In this document: positions 1 through 9,860 of the stretch, in pieces | Position numbering within the stretch: position 1 is the first letter of the stretch | Layout of the letters: each line of letters begins with the position of its first letter | The notes under the pieces: model-generated | Told to the model about the DNA's origin: nothing | Database searches by the model: none | Seen by the model: the letters and a program-made list of their open reading frames with translations, nothing else | NCBI GenBank assembly: GCA_025360065.1 | Contig: JANYCX010000089.1 | Coordinates: 1-39,911 of the forward strand | DNA: 39,911 bases | Direction of reading: 5' to 3' | Origin: Acetobacteraceae bacterium | GTDB taxonomy: Bacteria > Pseudomonadota > Alphaproteobacteria > Acetobacterales > Acetobacteraceae | Program-made: the position numbers and the translations under genes

Positions 1-1
1 C

Positions 2-709
2 TGCGCCGAGGTCGAAAGCGCGCCGGACCGCCGGGCGGCGGCCGAAATGGTGCTGATCCGGCTGTGCCATACCGCCGATCTGCCGCCGCCGGGCGATCTG
101 GTACGCCGCCTGATGGAATCCGGTGCGGCGACCCAAAACCCGCCCGCCCCGCAAGGCGGCGGTGGTGGCGGCACCCGTGCAGTCGCCAACGGCGGCGCGA
201 TGGCTGTCGCTTTTGCCCAACCCGGCCCGGTGCTTTCGAGCTTCCGCGATGTGGTGGCACTTGTCGCCGACCAGCGCGAGGCCATGCTGCACGGCCATCT
301 GCGCCACTCGGTCCATCTCGTCCGCTTTACCCAGGGCGTCATCGAATTACGCCCCGAACCCGACGCCCCCCGCGACCTGGCCCCAAAGCTTGCCGCCCTG
401 CTATCAGAGGCCACCGGCACACGCTGGACCATAGCCTTTTCCGAGCAGGCCGGCGATGCCACCCTGGCCGAACAGGCCGATGGGCTCGAAGCCGGGCGCC
501 GCCACACCGCTACCCAGCACCCGCTCGTGCAAGCCATTCTCGCGGCCTTCCCCGGTGCCAAAATTGGCGGCGTGCACGATCCACGGCTCGACCACTATGG
601 CCTGATGCCCGAAGCAGCCCCGGTCGATATGCCCGAATTCGCCCCCGATGACGCCGAGTACGCCGATGACCGCCCCGAAGGCCCTGACAATCAAGACTGG
701 GATAATTGA
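2..709 (+). CDS. dnaX: DNA polymerase III subunit gamma/tau, C-terminal part (5' truncated by window edge)
   Basis: Frame is open from the window start (CAEVESAPDRRAAAEMVLIRLCHTADLPPPGDLVRRL); tau-like C-terminal region; immediately upstream of ybaB-recR (classic dnaX-ybaB-recR order). Confidence 0.85.
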   Translation, partial: CAEVESAPDRRAAAEMVLIRLCHTADLPPPGDLVRRLMESGAATQNPPAPQGGGGGGTRAVANGGAMAVAFAQPGPVLSSFRDVVALVADQREAMLHGHLRHSVHLVRFTQGVIELRPEPDAPRDLAPKLAALLSEATGTRWTIAFSEQAGDATLAEQADGLEAGRRHTATQHPLVQAILAAFPGAKIGGVHDPRLDHYGLMPEAAPVDMPEFAPDDAEYADDRPEGPDNQDWDN

Positions 710-712
710 GCC

Positions 713-1036
713 ATGAAGAACCTCGCCGCGATGATGAAGTCGGCATCGCAAATGCAACAGAAAATGGCCGACATGCAGGCCGAACTTGAATCCGCCACGG
801 TCGAGGGCCAGGCCGGCGCCGGCTTGGTGCGCATCACCCTGAGCGGCAAGGGCGAGATGAAATCGATCAAGATCGATCCGAAAATCATCGACCCGGCGGA
901 CGCGGCCATGCTGGCCGACCTGATCATGGCAGCCCATGCCGACGCCAAGCGCAAGGCCGAAGCGGTGGCGGCCGAGGCCATGCAGAAAGCCGCGGGGGGC
1001 ATGCAGCTTCCCGAAGGCTTCAAGCTGCCGTTCTGA
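713..1036 (+). CDS. ybaB: YbaB/EbfC family nucleoid-associated protein
   Basis: 107 aa, [56 protein letters not shown]; position between dnaX and recR. Confidence 0.95.
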   Translation: MKNLAAMMKSASQMQQKMADMQAELESATVEGQAGAGLVRITLSGKGEMKSIKIDPKIIDPADAAMLADLIMAAHADAKRKAEAVAAEAMQKAAGGMQLPEGFKLPF

Positions 1037-1040
1037 TCCT

Positions 1041-1640
1041 TTGGGTGGCCCGGAAGTCACACGGCTGATTGCGCTTTTGGCGAAACTGCCGGGCCTTGGT
1101 CCGCGCAGTGCCCGCCGGGCCGCGCTGAAACTGCTGCAAGCCCCCGAAAGCCGGATGCTGCCGCTGGCCGTGGCGCTGGCCGACGCCGCCCGCAGCGTGC
1201 GGTCCTGCACCGAATGCGGCAATCTCGACAGCGCCGACCCCTGCGCGATTTGCGCCGATCCACGCCGCGACCAGACGATCATTTGCGTGGTCGAAGGTGT
1301 CGGTGACTTGTGGGCACTCGAACGCGCGCATGTGCATCAAGGCCGCTACCATGTCCTTGGCGGAACCCTGTCGCCGCTTGGCGGAGTGGGGCCGGATGAC
1401 CTCAATCTTACCCCGTTGCTGGCGCGGGTCAGTGCTGGCGGGATTGTTGAGGTCATTCTGGCTTTAGGGGCGACGGTGGAAGGCGCGACCACGATGCACT
1501 GGCTCGCCGACCGGCTGAAGCCGCATGCGGTCACGGTCACCCGGGTTGGCCAAGGGATGCCGATCGGCGGCGCGCTGGATGTGCTGGATGACGGAACCCT
1601 GGCGGCAGCGTTGCGGGCGCGGCGGCCTGCGGGCGCGTAA
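1041..1640 (+). CDS. recR: Recombination protein RecR
   Basis: LAKLPGLGPRSARRAALKLL, zinc-finger CTECGNLDSADPCAIC, Toprim-like CVVEGVGDLWALE, LGGTLSPLGGVGPDDL. Likely TTG start at 1041 just after the ybaB stop. Confidence 0.95.
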   Translation: MGGPEVTRLIALLAKLPGLGPRSARRAALKLLQAPESRMLPLAVALADAARSVRSCTECGNLDSADPCAICADPRRDQTIICVVEGVGDLWALERAHVHQGRYHVLGGTLSPLGGVGPDDLNLTPLLARVSAGGIVEVILALGATVEGATTMHWLADRLKPHAVTVTRVGQGMPIGGALDVLDDGTLAAALRARRPAGA

Positions 1641-1643
1641 GGT

Positions 1644-2813
1644 TCAGCGCCGCGCCAACGCCAGAATTGCGCCTACCACACCGAACCCCGCCGCCAGCGG
1701 TCCGAAGCCGTCAAAGCCATAGCTGCCCATCATCCAGCCGCCGAGGCTCGCGGCGAACAGCCAGCCAAAGCTCGCCGATGTCACATTCAGCCCCAGCACG
1801 GTGCCGCGGATCTGTTCGGGCACGTCGGCTAGCGCCGCGATCAGCGATGGCCGGGCAACCGCGTTCACGAACACATAAAGAAAGCCAAGCGCCACGGTGA
1901 CCGCGATGCTGGGGTGCCAGCCAAACAGCACGATGGCAACACCGCCGGACGCTGCCATCGACACAGCGTAGGTGCGCAGTCGGTTGGGAATGCGGTCGGC
2001 GATCTGCCCGCCGGCGATGGTGCCGATGATGTTGCCGACGGCGAACAGTGCCAGCGGGATGGCCAGGGCGGCCAGCGACAACCCGAAGGTTTCCTGCAGA
2101 AACGTGGCAAAATAAACCGCTGTCAGCCCGTAACACACCCGCTCGCACACCCCCATCGCGAGCAGGCGCATCACCGGCCCCGACATCGCGTTGCGCAAGG
2201 ACGGCGCCGGCGTGCCGGCAACCCGCCGGCCGCTATCGCCCCCCCTGGTGGTAAACGCGAGGCCCGCCAAGGCGGCGATCGCAATCCCGCCGACGCAAAG
2301 ATTAACCCCACGCCAACCGACATATGATCCGATCCATGCCGCCATCGGCACGCCCACCAGCAAGGTCAGCGACTGCCCTGCCATCACCCAGCCCAACGCC
2401 CGGCCGCGCTGGCCCTGTTCGACCTTGGCCGATACCTCGGCAAAGGTGACGCCGGTGAAGGTGCCGCTCGATCCGCCGGCCAAAATCGACCACAGCGCCA
2501 CAGTCAGGAAGGTTTCTGCCTGGGCGACCCCGAACAGGGCGATCGCCAACACAATCGGGCCGCCCAGCAGGAAGGGCCGGCGGCCAAACCGATCCGACCC
2601 GGCACCGGCCACCATCGATGCGATGCCCCAGGCCACCGACGTCATGGCAACCAGATTGGCAACCAGCGCGATTTCGGTTCCCAAGTCGCGCGCCATGTCG
2701 ATCAGGAACGGCGCGCGCGTGGTGCCCGACGATGATGCCGCGAACATGCCGAGGCACGCCGAAGCCAGCAGGGCATAGGGCAAAGTTGGTTCGCGGAGTT
2801 TAGCGCCGTCCAT
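1644..2813 (-). CDS. MFS transporter
   Basis: 389 aa, about 12 hydrophobic segments, MFS loop motif GSDRFGRRPFLLGG. Confidence 0.85.
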   Translation of the reverse strand: MDGAKLREPTLPYALLASACLGMFAASSSGTTRAPFLIDMARDLGTEIALVANLVAMTSVAWGIASMVAGAGSDRFGRRPFLLGGPIVLAIALFGVAQAETFLTVALWSILAGGSSGTFTGVTFAEVSAKVEQGQRGRALGWVMAGQSLTLLVGVPMAAWIGSYVGWRGVNLCVGGIAIAALAGLAFTTRGGDSGRRVAGTPAPSLRNAMSGPVMRLLAMGVCERVCYGLTAVYFATFLQETFGLSLAALAIPLALFAVGNIIGTIAGGQIADRIPNRLRTYAVSMAASGGVAIVLFGWHPSIAVTVALGFLYVFVNAVARPSLIAALADVPEQIRGTVLGLNVTSASFGWLFAASLGGWMMGSYGFDGFGPLAAGFGVVGAILALARR

Positions 2814-2852
2814 GAGGATGAGTTAACGCCCGAACCGTGGATTGCGCCAGCG

Positions 2853-3596
2853 ATGCAGCGCCTGATTGATCTGGTGGGCGATGGCTTGCTCCATGGGCTT
2901 GATGCGATAAGACTGCCCGACATGGTTGCCCCCGCCAAGCCCCGCAAAACCAAACCGATGACACGCGATCAGGTGCGCGGGTTCTTGACGGTCCTGCGCG
3001 CCAGCAACCCAGCGCCGGAAACCGAACTTCGCTTCCACGATCCGTTTACCTTGCTGGTGGCTGTGGCCTTGTCGGCGCAGGCGACCGATGTCTCGGTTAA
3101 CAAAGCAACGCTCGGGCTGTTCGCGGACGCACCCACCCCGGCCGCGATGGTGGCGCTGGGGGTGGACGGGGTTGCCGCCCATATCCGCACCATCGGGCTG
3201 TGGCAGGGCAAGGCGCGCAATGTCGTGGCGCTGTCCCAGCTTTTGCTCGACCGGCATGGCGGGAAGGTCCCCCATGATCGGGCGGCACTGGAAGCCTTGC
3301 CCGGCGTTGGCCGCAAAACCGCCAACGTGGTGCTGAACGTCGCGTTCGGTGAAGCGACCATGGCAGTCGACACCCATATATTTCGCCTCGGCAACCGCAC
3401 CGGCATCGCGTCCGGGGCCAATGAACGTCAGGTGGAAGATACCCTGGTTAAACGCATTCCGCCCGAGATGCTGCGCGATGCCCATAACTGGCTGATCCTG
3501 CATGGCCGCTACGTGTGCAAAGCGCGCAGGCCTGAATGCTGGCGCTGCGCCGCCGCTGAATTTTGTCGCTATCCGAACAAGGAAACTGCCCGATGA
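2853..3596 (+). CDS. nth: Endonuclease III
   Basis: HhH motif LPGVGRKTANVVLNVAFG, VDTHIFRLGNRTG, C-terminal 4Fe-4S cysteines CKARRPECWRCAAAEFC. True start may be 2922 rather than 2853. Confidence 0.93.
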   Translation: MQRLIDLVGDGLLHGLDAIRLPDMVAPAKPRKTKPMTRDQVRGFLTVLRASNPAPETELRFHDPFTLLVAVALSAQATDVSVNKATLGLFADAPTPAAMVALGVDGVAAHIRTIGLWQGKARNVVALSQLLLDRHGGKVPHDRAALEALPGVGRKTANVVLNVAFGEATMAVDTHIFRLGNRTGIASGANERQVEDTLVKRIPPEMLRDAHNWLILHGRYVCKARRPECWRCAAAEFCRYPNKETAR

Positions 3597-5062
3597 CCGC
3601 GAACCGCATCGCTGTGCTGCAATTTACCCACGAAACCGTGACGTTTCTGCCGAACGACACCACGCGCGACGATTTCATCTACCCCGGCTCCCCGGCCGCA
3701 GGCGAAGCTCTGCTGACCAGCGCGCCGAAATCCTACATGGGTGGATTTGTGAAGCTGGCGCGCGAATTTCCCGGCGTGGAACTCACCGGCATTACCTCGC
3801 CGCTGTGGCCGAAAACTGGCACCGGTTCGGGCTGGGTCACAACTGACGCGTTCGAGTATTTCTTGGGCGTGCAACTGGCGGAATTGCAGGCGCAGGGGCC
3901 GTTCGATGGCGTGTACCTCGCGCTCCATGGTGCGATGGCGGTGCGCGGCGTGGCGCGACCGGAAGCCGAGATCGCCCGGCGGGTGCGCGCGCTGGTTGGC
4001 ACCACCTGCCGGATTGCCGGCACCTTCGATCCGCATGGCAACGAAGACGATCAGTATTTGCGCCACGCCGATTTTGGCTTCTGCGCCAAGTATTTCCCGC
4101 ATTACGACGAATACCTGCAGGGCGCGCGCGCGGCACGTATGCTGATCCGTGCGATCCGCCACGATTTCACCCCCGCCCATCACGTGGTGAAAGTGCCGAT
4201 CATTACGCCGACTGTGCTGCAATGGACCGGCGCGTCGCCATGGATGGACCTGGTGCAGCGCGCGCTGACCTGGGAAGCCCGCGAACCTGATGTGTTTGTA
4301 AATTTCTTCTTCGGCTTCCCCTGGGCCGACACCGTCGATGCCGGGATGACCGTGCAAGTCACCACCAACGGCAATCCGGCGCTGGCCAGACGGGTCGCCG
4401 ATGACATGGCCGGCGCAGCCTGGCGGGCACGCCACGCGCTGATTGCGACCACCAAAATCCTGCCGATGCCCGAGGCCGTAACCGCTTCCCGCACCGCCCC
4501 GGGCCGGGTGGTGCTGGCTGATTACAGCGATCGGTCCGGCGCCGCGACATTCTTGTTGCGCGACATTATCGCCCAGGATCTGCCGAATGTGCTGGTCGCA
4601 ACTGTGAAGGACGCCGAGCTTCTGGCGCGGATCGCCAACGGCACGCCCGGCGATGCCTTCGACCAGATGGTTGGCGGCAAGGTCGATGCCTCGGCCGGCG
4701 ATCCGGTGCGCGTGGTCGGCACCCTGCGCGGCACCGGCCACGGCTGGGCGACGGTTGATTTCGGCCGGAATTGCGTGCTGGTGATTAGTGAATTCCTGAC
4801 CCAGATTATCGAGCCCGCAACCTTGCGCGCTTACGCGGTCAACCCCGATGATTTCACCGTCTTCGCGATCAAATCCCGCGCCCATTTCCGCCGTGGCTTT
4901 GACGACAGTGGGTACGCCAGCACGATCCTGCTGGTCGAACCGCCGCAGCCGTTCCTTGGCACGACGGGGCTGGAGGCGTTGACCTTCGCGCATTTGCGGC
5001 TCGCGGATTATTTCCCTTATGGCAATCCGGTGTTCCCGCCTGCGCCGCAGTCCGGCGGCTGA
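3593..5062 (+). CDS. M81 family metallopeptidase (MlrC-like)
   Basis: MTANRIAVLQFTHETVTFLPND, DGVYLALHGAMAV, GTFDPHGNEDDQYL; ATG at 3593 overlaps the nth stop. Confidence 0.85.
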   Translation: MTANRIAVLQFTHETVTFLPNDTTRDDFIYPGSPAAGEALLTSAPKSYMGGFVKLAREFPGVELTGITSPLWPKTGTGSGWVTTDAFEYFLGVQLAELQAQGPFDGVYLALHGAMAVRGVARPEAEIARRVRALVGTTCRIAGTFDPHGNEDDQYLRHADFGFCAKYFPHYDEYLQGARAARMLIRAIRHDFTPAHHVVKVPIITPTVLQWTGASPWMDLVQRALTWEAREPDVFVNFFFGFPWADTVDAGMTVQVTTNGNPALARRVADDMAGAAWRARHALIATTKILPMPEAVTASRTAPGRVVLADYSDRSGAATFLLRDIIAQDLPNVLVATVKDAELLARIANGTPGDAFDQMVGGKVDASAGDPVRVVGTLRGTGHGWATVDFGRNCVLVISEFLTQIIEPATLRAYAVNPDDFTVFAIKSRAHFRRGFDDSGYASTILLVEPPQPFLGTTGLEALTFAHLRLADYFPYGNPVFPPAPQSGG

Positions 5063-5075
5063 GGCGGCGGGTTTT

Positions 5076-5897
5076 CTACCGCAGCATCCCCCGCATCCGT
5101 GGGTCCAGCGCGTCGCGCAGCGTGTCACCCAACAGGTTCAGCCCCAGCACCAGCATCGCGATCACCGTCCCGGGGGCGAGCGCGATCCACGGCGCTTCGA
5201 CCAAGGTATCGCGGCCGTCGGCAATGATCGACCCCAAGGTTGGCTGCGGCGGCGGCGGGCCGACGCCGACGAAGCTGAGCACGGCTTCGGCCAGAATGGC
5301 GACGGCGAACACAAAGGTTTGCTGCACGGCCAGCGGCGCGGCGCAGGCTGGCAGGATGTGTTTGGCGAGGATGCGAACAGTATTGGCGCCGACAGCGCGT
5401 GCCGCCTCGACATAGTCCAGCGCGCGGGCGACCAGCACAGCGGCGCGCATAACCCGGGCGGTGCGCGGGGTGTAGGCGACGGTCAACGCCACAATCGCGG
5501 TCGCCTCGCTGGGGCCAAGGGTGGCAGCGAGGGCGATGGCAAGCAGCAAGCCGGGAAAGGCCATCAGCCCGTCCATCACCCGCATCAGCCAGGCATCGGC
5601 CGGACGCCACCAGCCGGAAATAAGACCAATGCTGGCGCCGGCAAGCCCGGACAGCACCGCGACAGCGAGGCCGATGCGCAGCGAAACGCCAGCGCCGAAC
5701 AGGATGCGACTGAGCACATCGCGGCCATAACGATCCGTGCCAAGCAGATAGAGATCGTTGGGCGCGCCGAGCCGGTAGCGGTAATTGTTCTTCACCGGAT
5801 CGAACGGCGCGATCCAGCCGGCGGCGATGGCCGCAATCGCAACAGCCCCGACCAGGACCAGCCCGACCAGGAAGGCCGGGCGACGCAGGAAATTCAT
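5076..5897 (-). CDS. ABC transporter permease, DppC/OppC type
   Basis: LGTDRYGRDVLSRILFGAGVSLRIGLAVA and ARAVGANTVRILAKHILP (EAA-type motif); MNFLRRPAFLVGL start overlaps the upstream permease stop. Confidence 0.9.
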   Translation of the reverse strand: MNFLRRPAFLVGLVLVGAVAIAAIAAGWIAPFDPVKNNYRYRLGAPNDLYLLGTDRYGRDVLSRILFGAGVSLRIGLAVAVLSGLAGASIGLISGWWRPADAWLMRVMDGLMAFPGLLLAIALAATLGPSEATAIVALTVAYTPRTARVMRAAVLVARALDYVEAARAVGANTVRILAKHILPACAAPLAVQQTFVFAVAILAEAVLSFVGVGPPPPQPTLGSIIADGRDTLVEAPWIALAPGTVIAMLVLGLNLLGDTLRDALDPRMRGMLR

Positions 5898-6841
5898 GAT
5901 TGCGCCCGTAGCCGTGGATCGGCCCATAAATAGAGCAGATCGACCAACAAATTCACCAGCACGAACACGAACGCGATCACCAGCAGCCCGCCCTGGATCA
6001 CCGGCCAGTCACGCCGCAGCACCGACCCGATCACCAGACGCCCGACGCCGGGCAGGGAAAACACCTGTTCAATCACCAGCGCGCCGCCGAGCGACAGGCC
6101 GAAGCCGATGCCGGCAACCGTCAGGATTGGCACCAGCGCGCCGGCAAGCACATGGCGGGCGAAAACACGGATTTCCGACAGTCCCTTGGCGCGGGCGGTG
6201 CGGATAAAATCGCTGCTGGCAACTTCAAGCGCGGCACTGCGGGTCATCCGCGCAATCGGGCCAAGCTGGGTCAACGCCAAAGTTCCAGCCGGCATGGCGA
6301 CCGAGCGCAGCCAGCCCAATGGGTCCTCGCTTAACGGAATAAACCCGCCGGTCGGCAGCCACTGCAACTTCACCCCGACCACCCAAATCAGCAGTAGCCC
6401 GAGCCAGAAATCCGGCAATGACAACCCGATGAGCGACGCCCCCATGGTGGCCTGGTCCGGCCAGCGCCGCACGTTCTTGGCAGCGATAAGCCCGGCCGGG
6501 ATGCCGATTGCGCACGCAACCCCCAGCCCGAGAAATGCGAGCGACAAGGTCACCGGCAGCCGTTCCAGGATTGCCGCACCGACGCCCTGGTTGAGCAGCA
6601 CCGAGCGCCCGAGATCCCCCTGCGCGAGGCCTGCGTACCACGCCAGCATCCGGCCCAGCAGCGGCTGATCGAGGCCCAGGCTTTCCCGCAGCCGCGCAAT
6701 ATCGGCCGCGGTGGCCGATGGCCCGGCAAGTTCGGCCGCCATGTCGCCGGGAACCAGCAAGGTCAAGCCGAACGACACCAGCGACACCACCAGCAACACT
6801 GGCACTGCCGCCAGCAGCCGAACGGCTATAAGGCGCAGCAC
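5894..6841 (-). CDS. ABC transporter permease, DppB/OppB type
   Basis: MLRLIAVRLLAAVPVLLVVSLVSFGL...PGD, RTARAKGLSEIRVFARHVL, LVIEQVFSLPGVGRL. Confidence 0.92.
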   Translation of the reverse strand: MLRLIAVRLLAAVPVLLVVSLVSFGLTLLVPGDMAAELAGPSATAADIARLRESLGLDQPLLGRMLAWYAGLAQGDLGRSVLLNQGVGAAILERLPVTLSLAFLGLGVACAIGIPAGLIAAKNVRRWPDQATMGASLIGLSLPDFWLGLLLIWVVGVKLQWLPTGGFIPLSEDPLGWLRSVAMPAGTLALTQLGPIARMTRSAALEVASSDFIRTARAKGLSEIRVFARHVLAGALVPILTVAGIGFGLSLGGALVIEQVFSLPGVGRLVIGSVLRRDWPVIQGGLLVIAFVFVLVNLLVDLLYLWADPRLRAQS

Positions 6842-6844
6842 CCG

Positions 6845-8386
6845 CTAGGCGAACCAGCAATCCCACATGCGGGGGATACGATAGGGCGCGTAATTGGCAA
6901 CGTTGGACCGCGTCGCCTGGATCACCCCGATATCGCCGCATTTGATCGAAATCGCCTGATCATAAACGCGGTCCTGGAACATTTTCACCGCTGCCTGGCG
7001 ATCCGCAAGCTTCAAACTGGTGGTAAGCTGCAACTGGGCCTGTTCGATCACTGGATCGGGCTTGATCTGCACCGGGGCGGCGCCGGCGAAGAAGCCAACC
7101 ACGCCATACGGCCCCTCATACGGCTCAATCCCCATGCCGAGCGGCCAAAGATTCCAGCCTTCCGGGCGCAGCCGCGCATTGAGCACGGTGGGCCAGTCCA
7201 TCACCGATAGCTTCACATTCATGCCGATCGCGCGCAGCTGTTCGGCGGCGACGGTGCCGGTATCCAGATGATTGCGGAACGAATTATCGGCAACGATGAC
7301 CAGTTCCTCGCCCTTGTAGCCGCCTTCTTTCAGCAGCGCCTTGGCACGATCCTTATTCTGGGTGGTGTATTTCGCAAGGCCCTCGGTCCCCGGAAAATAG
7401 CCAGTATTGGGGTGCTGCCAGGCCGGTTGCAGCCGGAACAATCCGCTGGTGGCGATGGCCATGATTTCTTCGAGGTCGAGCGCCGCCTGTATCGCGCGTC
7501 GGATGCTGACATTCGCGGTCAGGCCGAAATTGGTATTCATCATCAGGGTTTGGAACGCCCACGGCATCATCGTGTAGGCGACGATGGATTTATCGGACTT
7601 CAACCGTTCCGCCGCCGGCACGTCGAGCGCTTCCAGCACATGCAGCTCGCCAGTTTGCAGCCCGGCAGTGCGCGCGCCACCTTCGGGCATGAAGCGAAAC
7701 CGCACGCTGTCAAAATAGGCGGTCTTGCGGCCAGCGAAACCATCACGCGCTTTGTAGTTTGGGTTGGCGACATATTTGTCGAAGCGCTTCAGCAGCGCGT
7801 GGCTGTCGGCCTTGAATTCACCGAGGGTGAACGGCCCGGTGCCAATTGACCCACCTTGCCCGGCGGGCTTGGCGCAGTCTTCGGCGGTCATGATCGCACA
7901 GGGTGCACGCGGGCTGCTGATGCCTTCGATGAAGCCGGGGTAGACTTGCGACAACTTCACCACAACGGTGTTGGCGTCCGGCGTTTCGATTGCCGCCACC
8001 GGCTTCATGATAAAGGCGCTGGTGCCAATTTTGCCATAGCGTTCCAGGCTCGCCTTGACATCGGTCGAGTCCATGACTTTGCCGTTATGGAACAGCACGC
8101 CTTTGCGGAGTGAGAATTTATAGGTCAGCCCGTCGGCGGAAATATCCACGCCTTCCGCCAGGTCCGGCTTGGGGTCTCCGGCTTCATCGCGGGCGAACAG
8201 GGTTTCGTGCATGTGCAGGCTGATGTTGCGGGTGGCCTGCGCGGACGTGGTTTGGGCATCCAAGGTCGGCGGTTGCGCCTGCTGGGACACGACGACATCG
8301 CCGCCCTTCTTGCCCTGCGCGATGGCCGGCAACGGCAATGCGGCGGCGGTAACAAGCCCTGCGGTGAAGCTGCGACGACGTAGCAT
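6845..8386 (-). CDS. ABC transporter substrate-binding protein, family 5 (peptide/nickel type), Tat-like signal
   Basis: MLRRRSFTAGLVTAAALPLPAIAQGKKGGDVVV; SBP_bac_5-like pattern (DGLTYKFSLRKGVLFHNGK; TGPFTLGEF). Start set at 8386. Confidence 0.9.
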   Translation of the reverse strand: MLRRRSFTAGLVTAAALPLPAIAQGKKGGDVVVSQQAQPPTLDAQTTSAQATRNISLHMHETLFARDEAGDPKPDLAEGVDISADGLTYKFSLRKGVLFHNGKVMDSTDVKASLERYGKIGTSAFIMKPVAAIETPDANTVVVKLSQVYPGFIEGISSPRAPCAIMTAEDCAKPAGQGGSIGTGPFTLGEFKADSHALLKRFDKYVANPNYKARDGFAGRKTAYFDSVRFRFMPEGGARTAGLQTGELHVLEALDVPAAERLKSDKSIVAYTMMPWAFQTLMMNTNFGLTANVSIRRAIQAALDLEEIMAIATSGLFRLQPAWQHPNTGYFPGTEGLAKYTTQNKDRAKALLKEGGYKGEELVIVADNSFRNHLDTGTVAAEQLRAIGMNVKLSVMDWPTVLNARLRPEGWNLWPLGMGIEPYEGPYGVVGFFAGAAPVQIKPDPVIEQAQLQLTTSLKLADRQAAVKMFQDRVYDQAISIKCGDIGVIQATRSNVANYAPYRIPRMWDCWFA

Positions 8387-8506
8387 GGTGAAATCCTTCT
8401 CCGGGAATTCTGAGCCTGAATGCTGCGACCAGCGCGGCCCACTTGGCAAGCCTTTAATCTAGGCGCACGCTATTTACTGTCCCAAACTCCAGCAGGAGCA
8501 GAAGCC

Positions 8507-9268
8507 ATGTCGGCCGTCCTGAAGTCCCTATCTTCCTCCGAAACCGAAGCTGCGGAATGGCGCCTGCGCTGCGATATGGCGGCGGTGTTCCGGGTCTCAG
8601 CCCGGCTCGGCTGGAACGAGCAGATCGGCAACCACAACTCGCTTATGCTGCCCGGTAAGGAACCCACTTTTCTGATCAACCCGCGCGGCTGGCGTTTCGA
8701 AGAATTGACCGCGTCGAGCCTGATTGTCTGCGACCTCGATGGCCGGGTGCTGCGCGGCAAGGGCGAACTGCGCAAGGTTGCCTTCCACATCCATGCCCGC
8801 ATCCATATGCGCAACCCGGCTGCGGCCTGCGTGGTGCATGTCCATCCGCAATATTTGACCGCGCTATCGATGCTGGAAAAGCCCGAACTGAGCCTGTCGC
8901 ATCACAATAACCTGATGCTGAATGATCGGGTGGTGATCGACCTCGAAGGCGACGAACCGGTTGCCGATAATTCCGAGGGCGACCGTATTGCCGACCTGAT
9001 GGGCAACAAGACCATCATGATTATGGCGAGCCATGGCGTAACAGTGGTGGGCGCCACGGTTCACGAAGCCTTCGACGAATGCCACAGCGCCGAGCGCACC
9101 GCGATGTATCAGGTCACCGCGATGTCCACCGGGCAAAAACTGCGGCAACTGCCGGACCGGCTGCGGCGCGGCTATACCGGCGCCTGGGGCGACAAGGTTG
9201 ATGCCCGCATGCACCTTGATGCCTGGCGGCGGATTTTGGACAAGGAAGGTGATGACTACGCGACGTGA
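8507..9268 (+). CDS. Class II aldolase/adducin family protein
   Basis: IGNHNSLML, HIHARIHMRNPAAACVVHVHPQYLTALSML, SHGVTVVGATVHEAF; aldolase II His-rich metal site. Confidence 0.88.
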   Translation: MSAVLKSLSSSETEAAEWRLRCDMAAVFRVSARLGWNEQIGNHNSLMLPGKEPTFLINPRGWRFEELTASSLIVCDLDGRVLRGKGELRKVAFHIHARIHMRNPAAACVVHVHPQYLTALSMLEKPELSLSHHNNLMLNDRVVIDLEGDEPVADNSEGDRIADLMGNKTIMIMASHGVTVVGATVHEAFDECHSAERTAMYQVTAMSTGQKLRQLPDRLRRGYTGAWGDKVDARMHLDAWRRILDKEGDDYAT

Positions 9269-9342
9269 TGGGGGGATTATCAATAGAACTCCGGCATCAA
9301 TTTGCGCAATTTATTGAATTTTCTGGTCGAATAGCAGGGGCG

Positions 9343-9730
9343 AATATTCCCGCCTGCCCCCAAGTCAGGCAGCCACCGCAATCCGATACTGCGCCAACCC
9401 CTGCCGGTCCCCAGCCTTGAGCAACCGCCCGACAACCGGGCCTCGTTCAGCTTTCCAGGCTGGAACCCCAAAACCCGCGAATGGTTGGGGGAGCAGGGAC
9501 GGGTCGTGTGGCAAGGGGCACAGTTGACGGTAACAGTGCCGCCTGATCGGGTAATCGTCGCGTCAAAGATGCTGCCCGGCGATGATCGCGATTTTGAGGA
9601 TTACCTGTGGCTGATCGCCGCGCATGGACTGGCGGTCAAAGAAATTCTGCTGGCGATCAGGGCATTACCAGATGACGCGCGCCGCTTGGCAAGGGATAAT
9701 TTCGGCATTCTTAGGATGATGCAGGCATGA
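9343..9730 (+). pseudogene. Possible remnant or short hypothetical protein (DUF6036/nucleotidyltransferase-like C-terminal fragment suspected)
   Basis: Open frame from a stop near 9340 without a clear ATG: ...FPGWNPKTREWLGEQGRVVWQGAQLTVTVPPDRVIVASKMLPGDDRDFEDYLWLIAAHGLAVKEILLAIRALPDDARRLARDNFGILRMMQA. Looks like the C-terminal half of a protein. Confidence 0.35.
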
Positions 9731-9782
9731 TCGTTTGGGGTCGGTATCCTATGGACAAAATTCACCCTCAACCGATCCACAA

Positions 9783-9814
9783 TAAAAACGGCCACCGCTC
9801 AAAGATGATGGCCG
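9783..9814 (-). terminator. Rho-independent terminator for the PEP-CTERM gene
   Basis: Minus-strand read CGGCCATC-ATCTTTGAGC-GGTGGCCG followed by TTTTTATT, 47 bp past the stop of the 9861..10520 gene. Confidence 0.75.
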
Positions 9815-9860
9815 AATTCAACTTGCGGCACGCGAGCCAAGCAGGAACGCGCGATGGACC

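Noticed and set aside
3569-5128. 519-aa minus-strand ORF opposite the M81 peptidase
   Set aside because: Antisense artefact of high third-position GC; low-complexity composition and no motifs.
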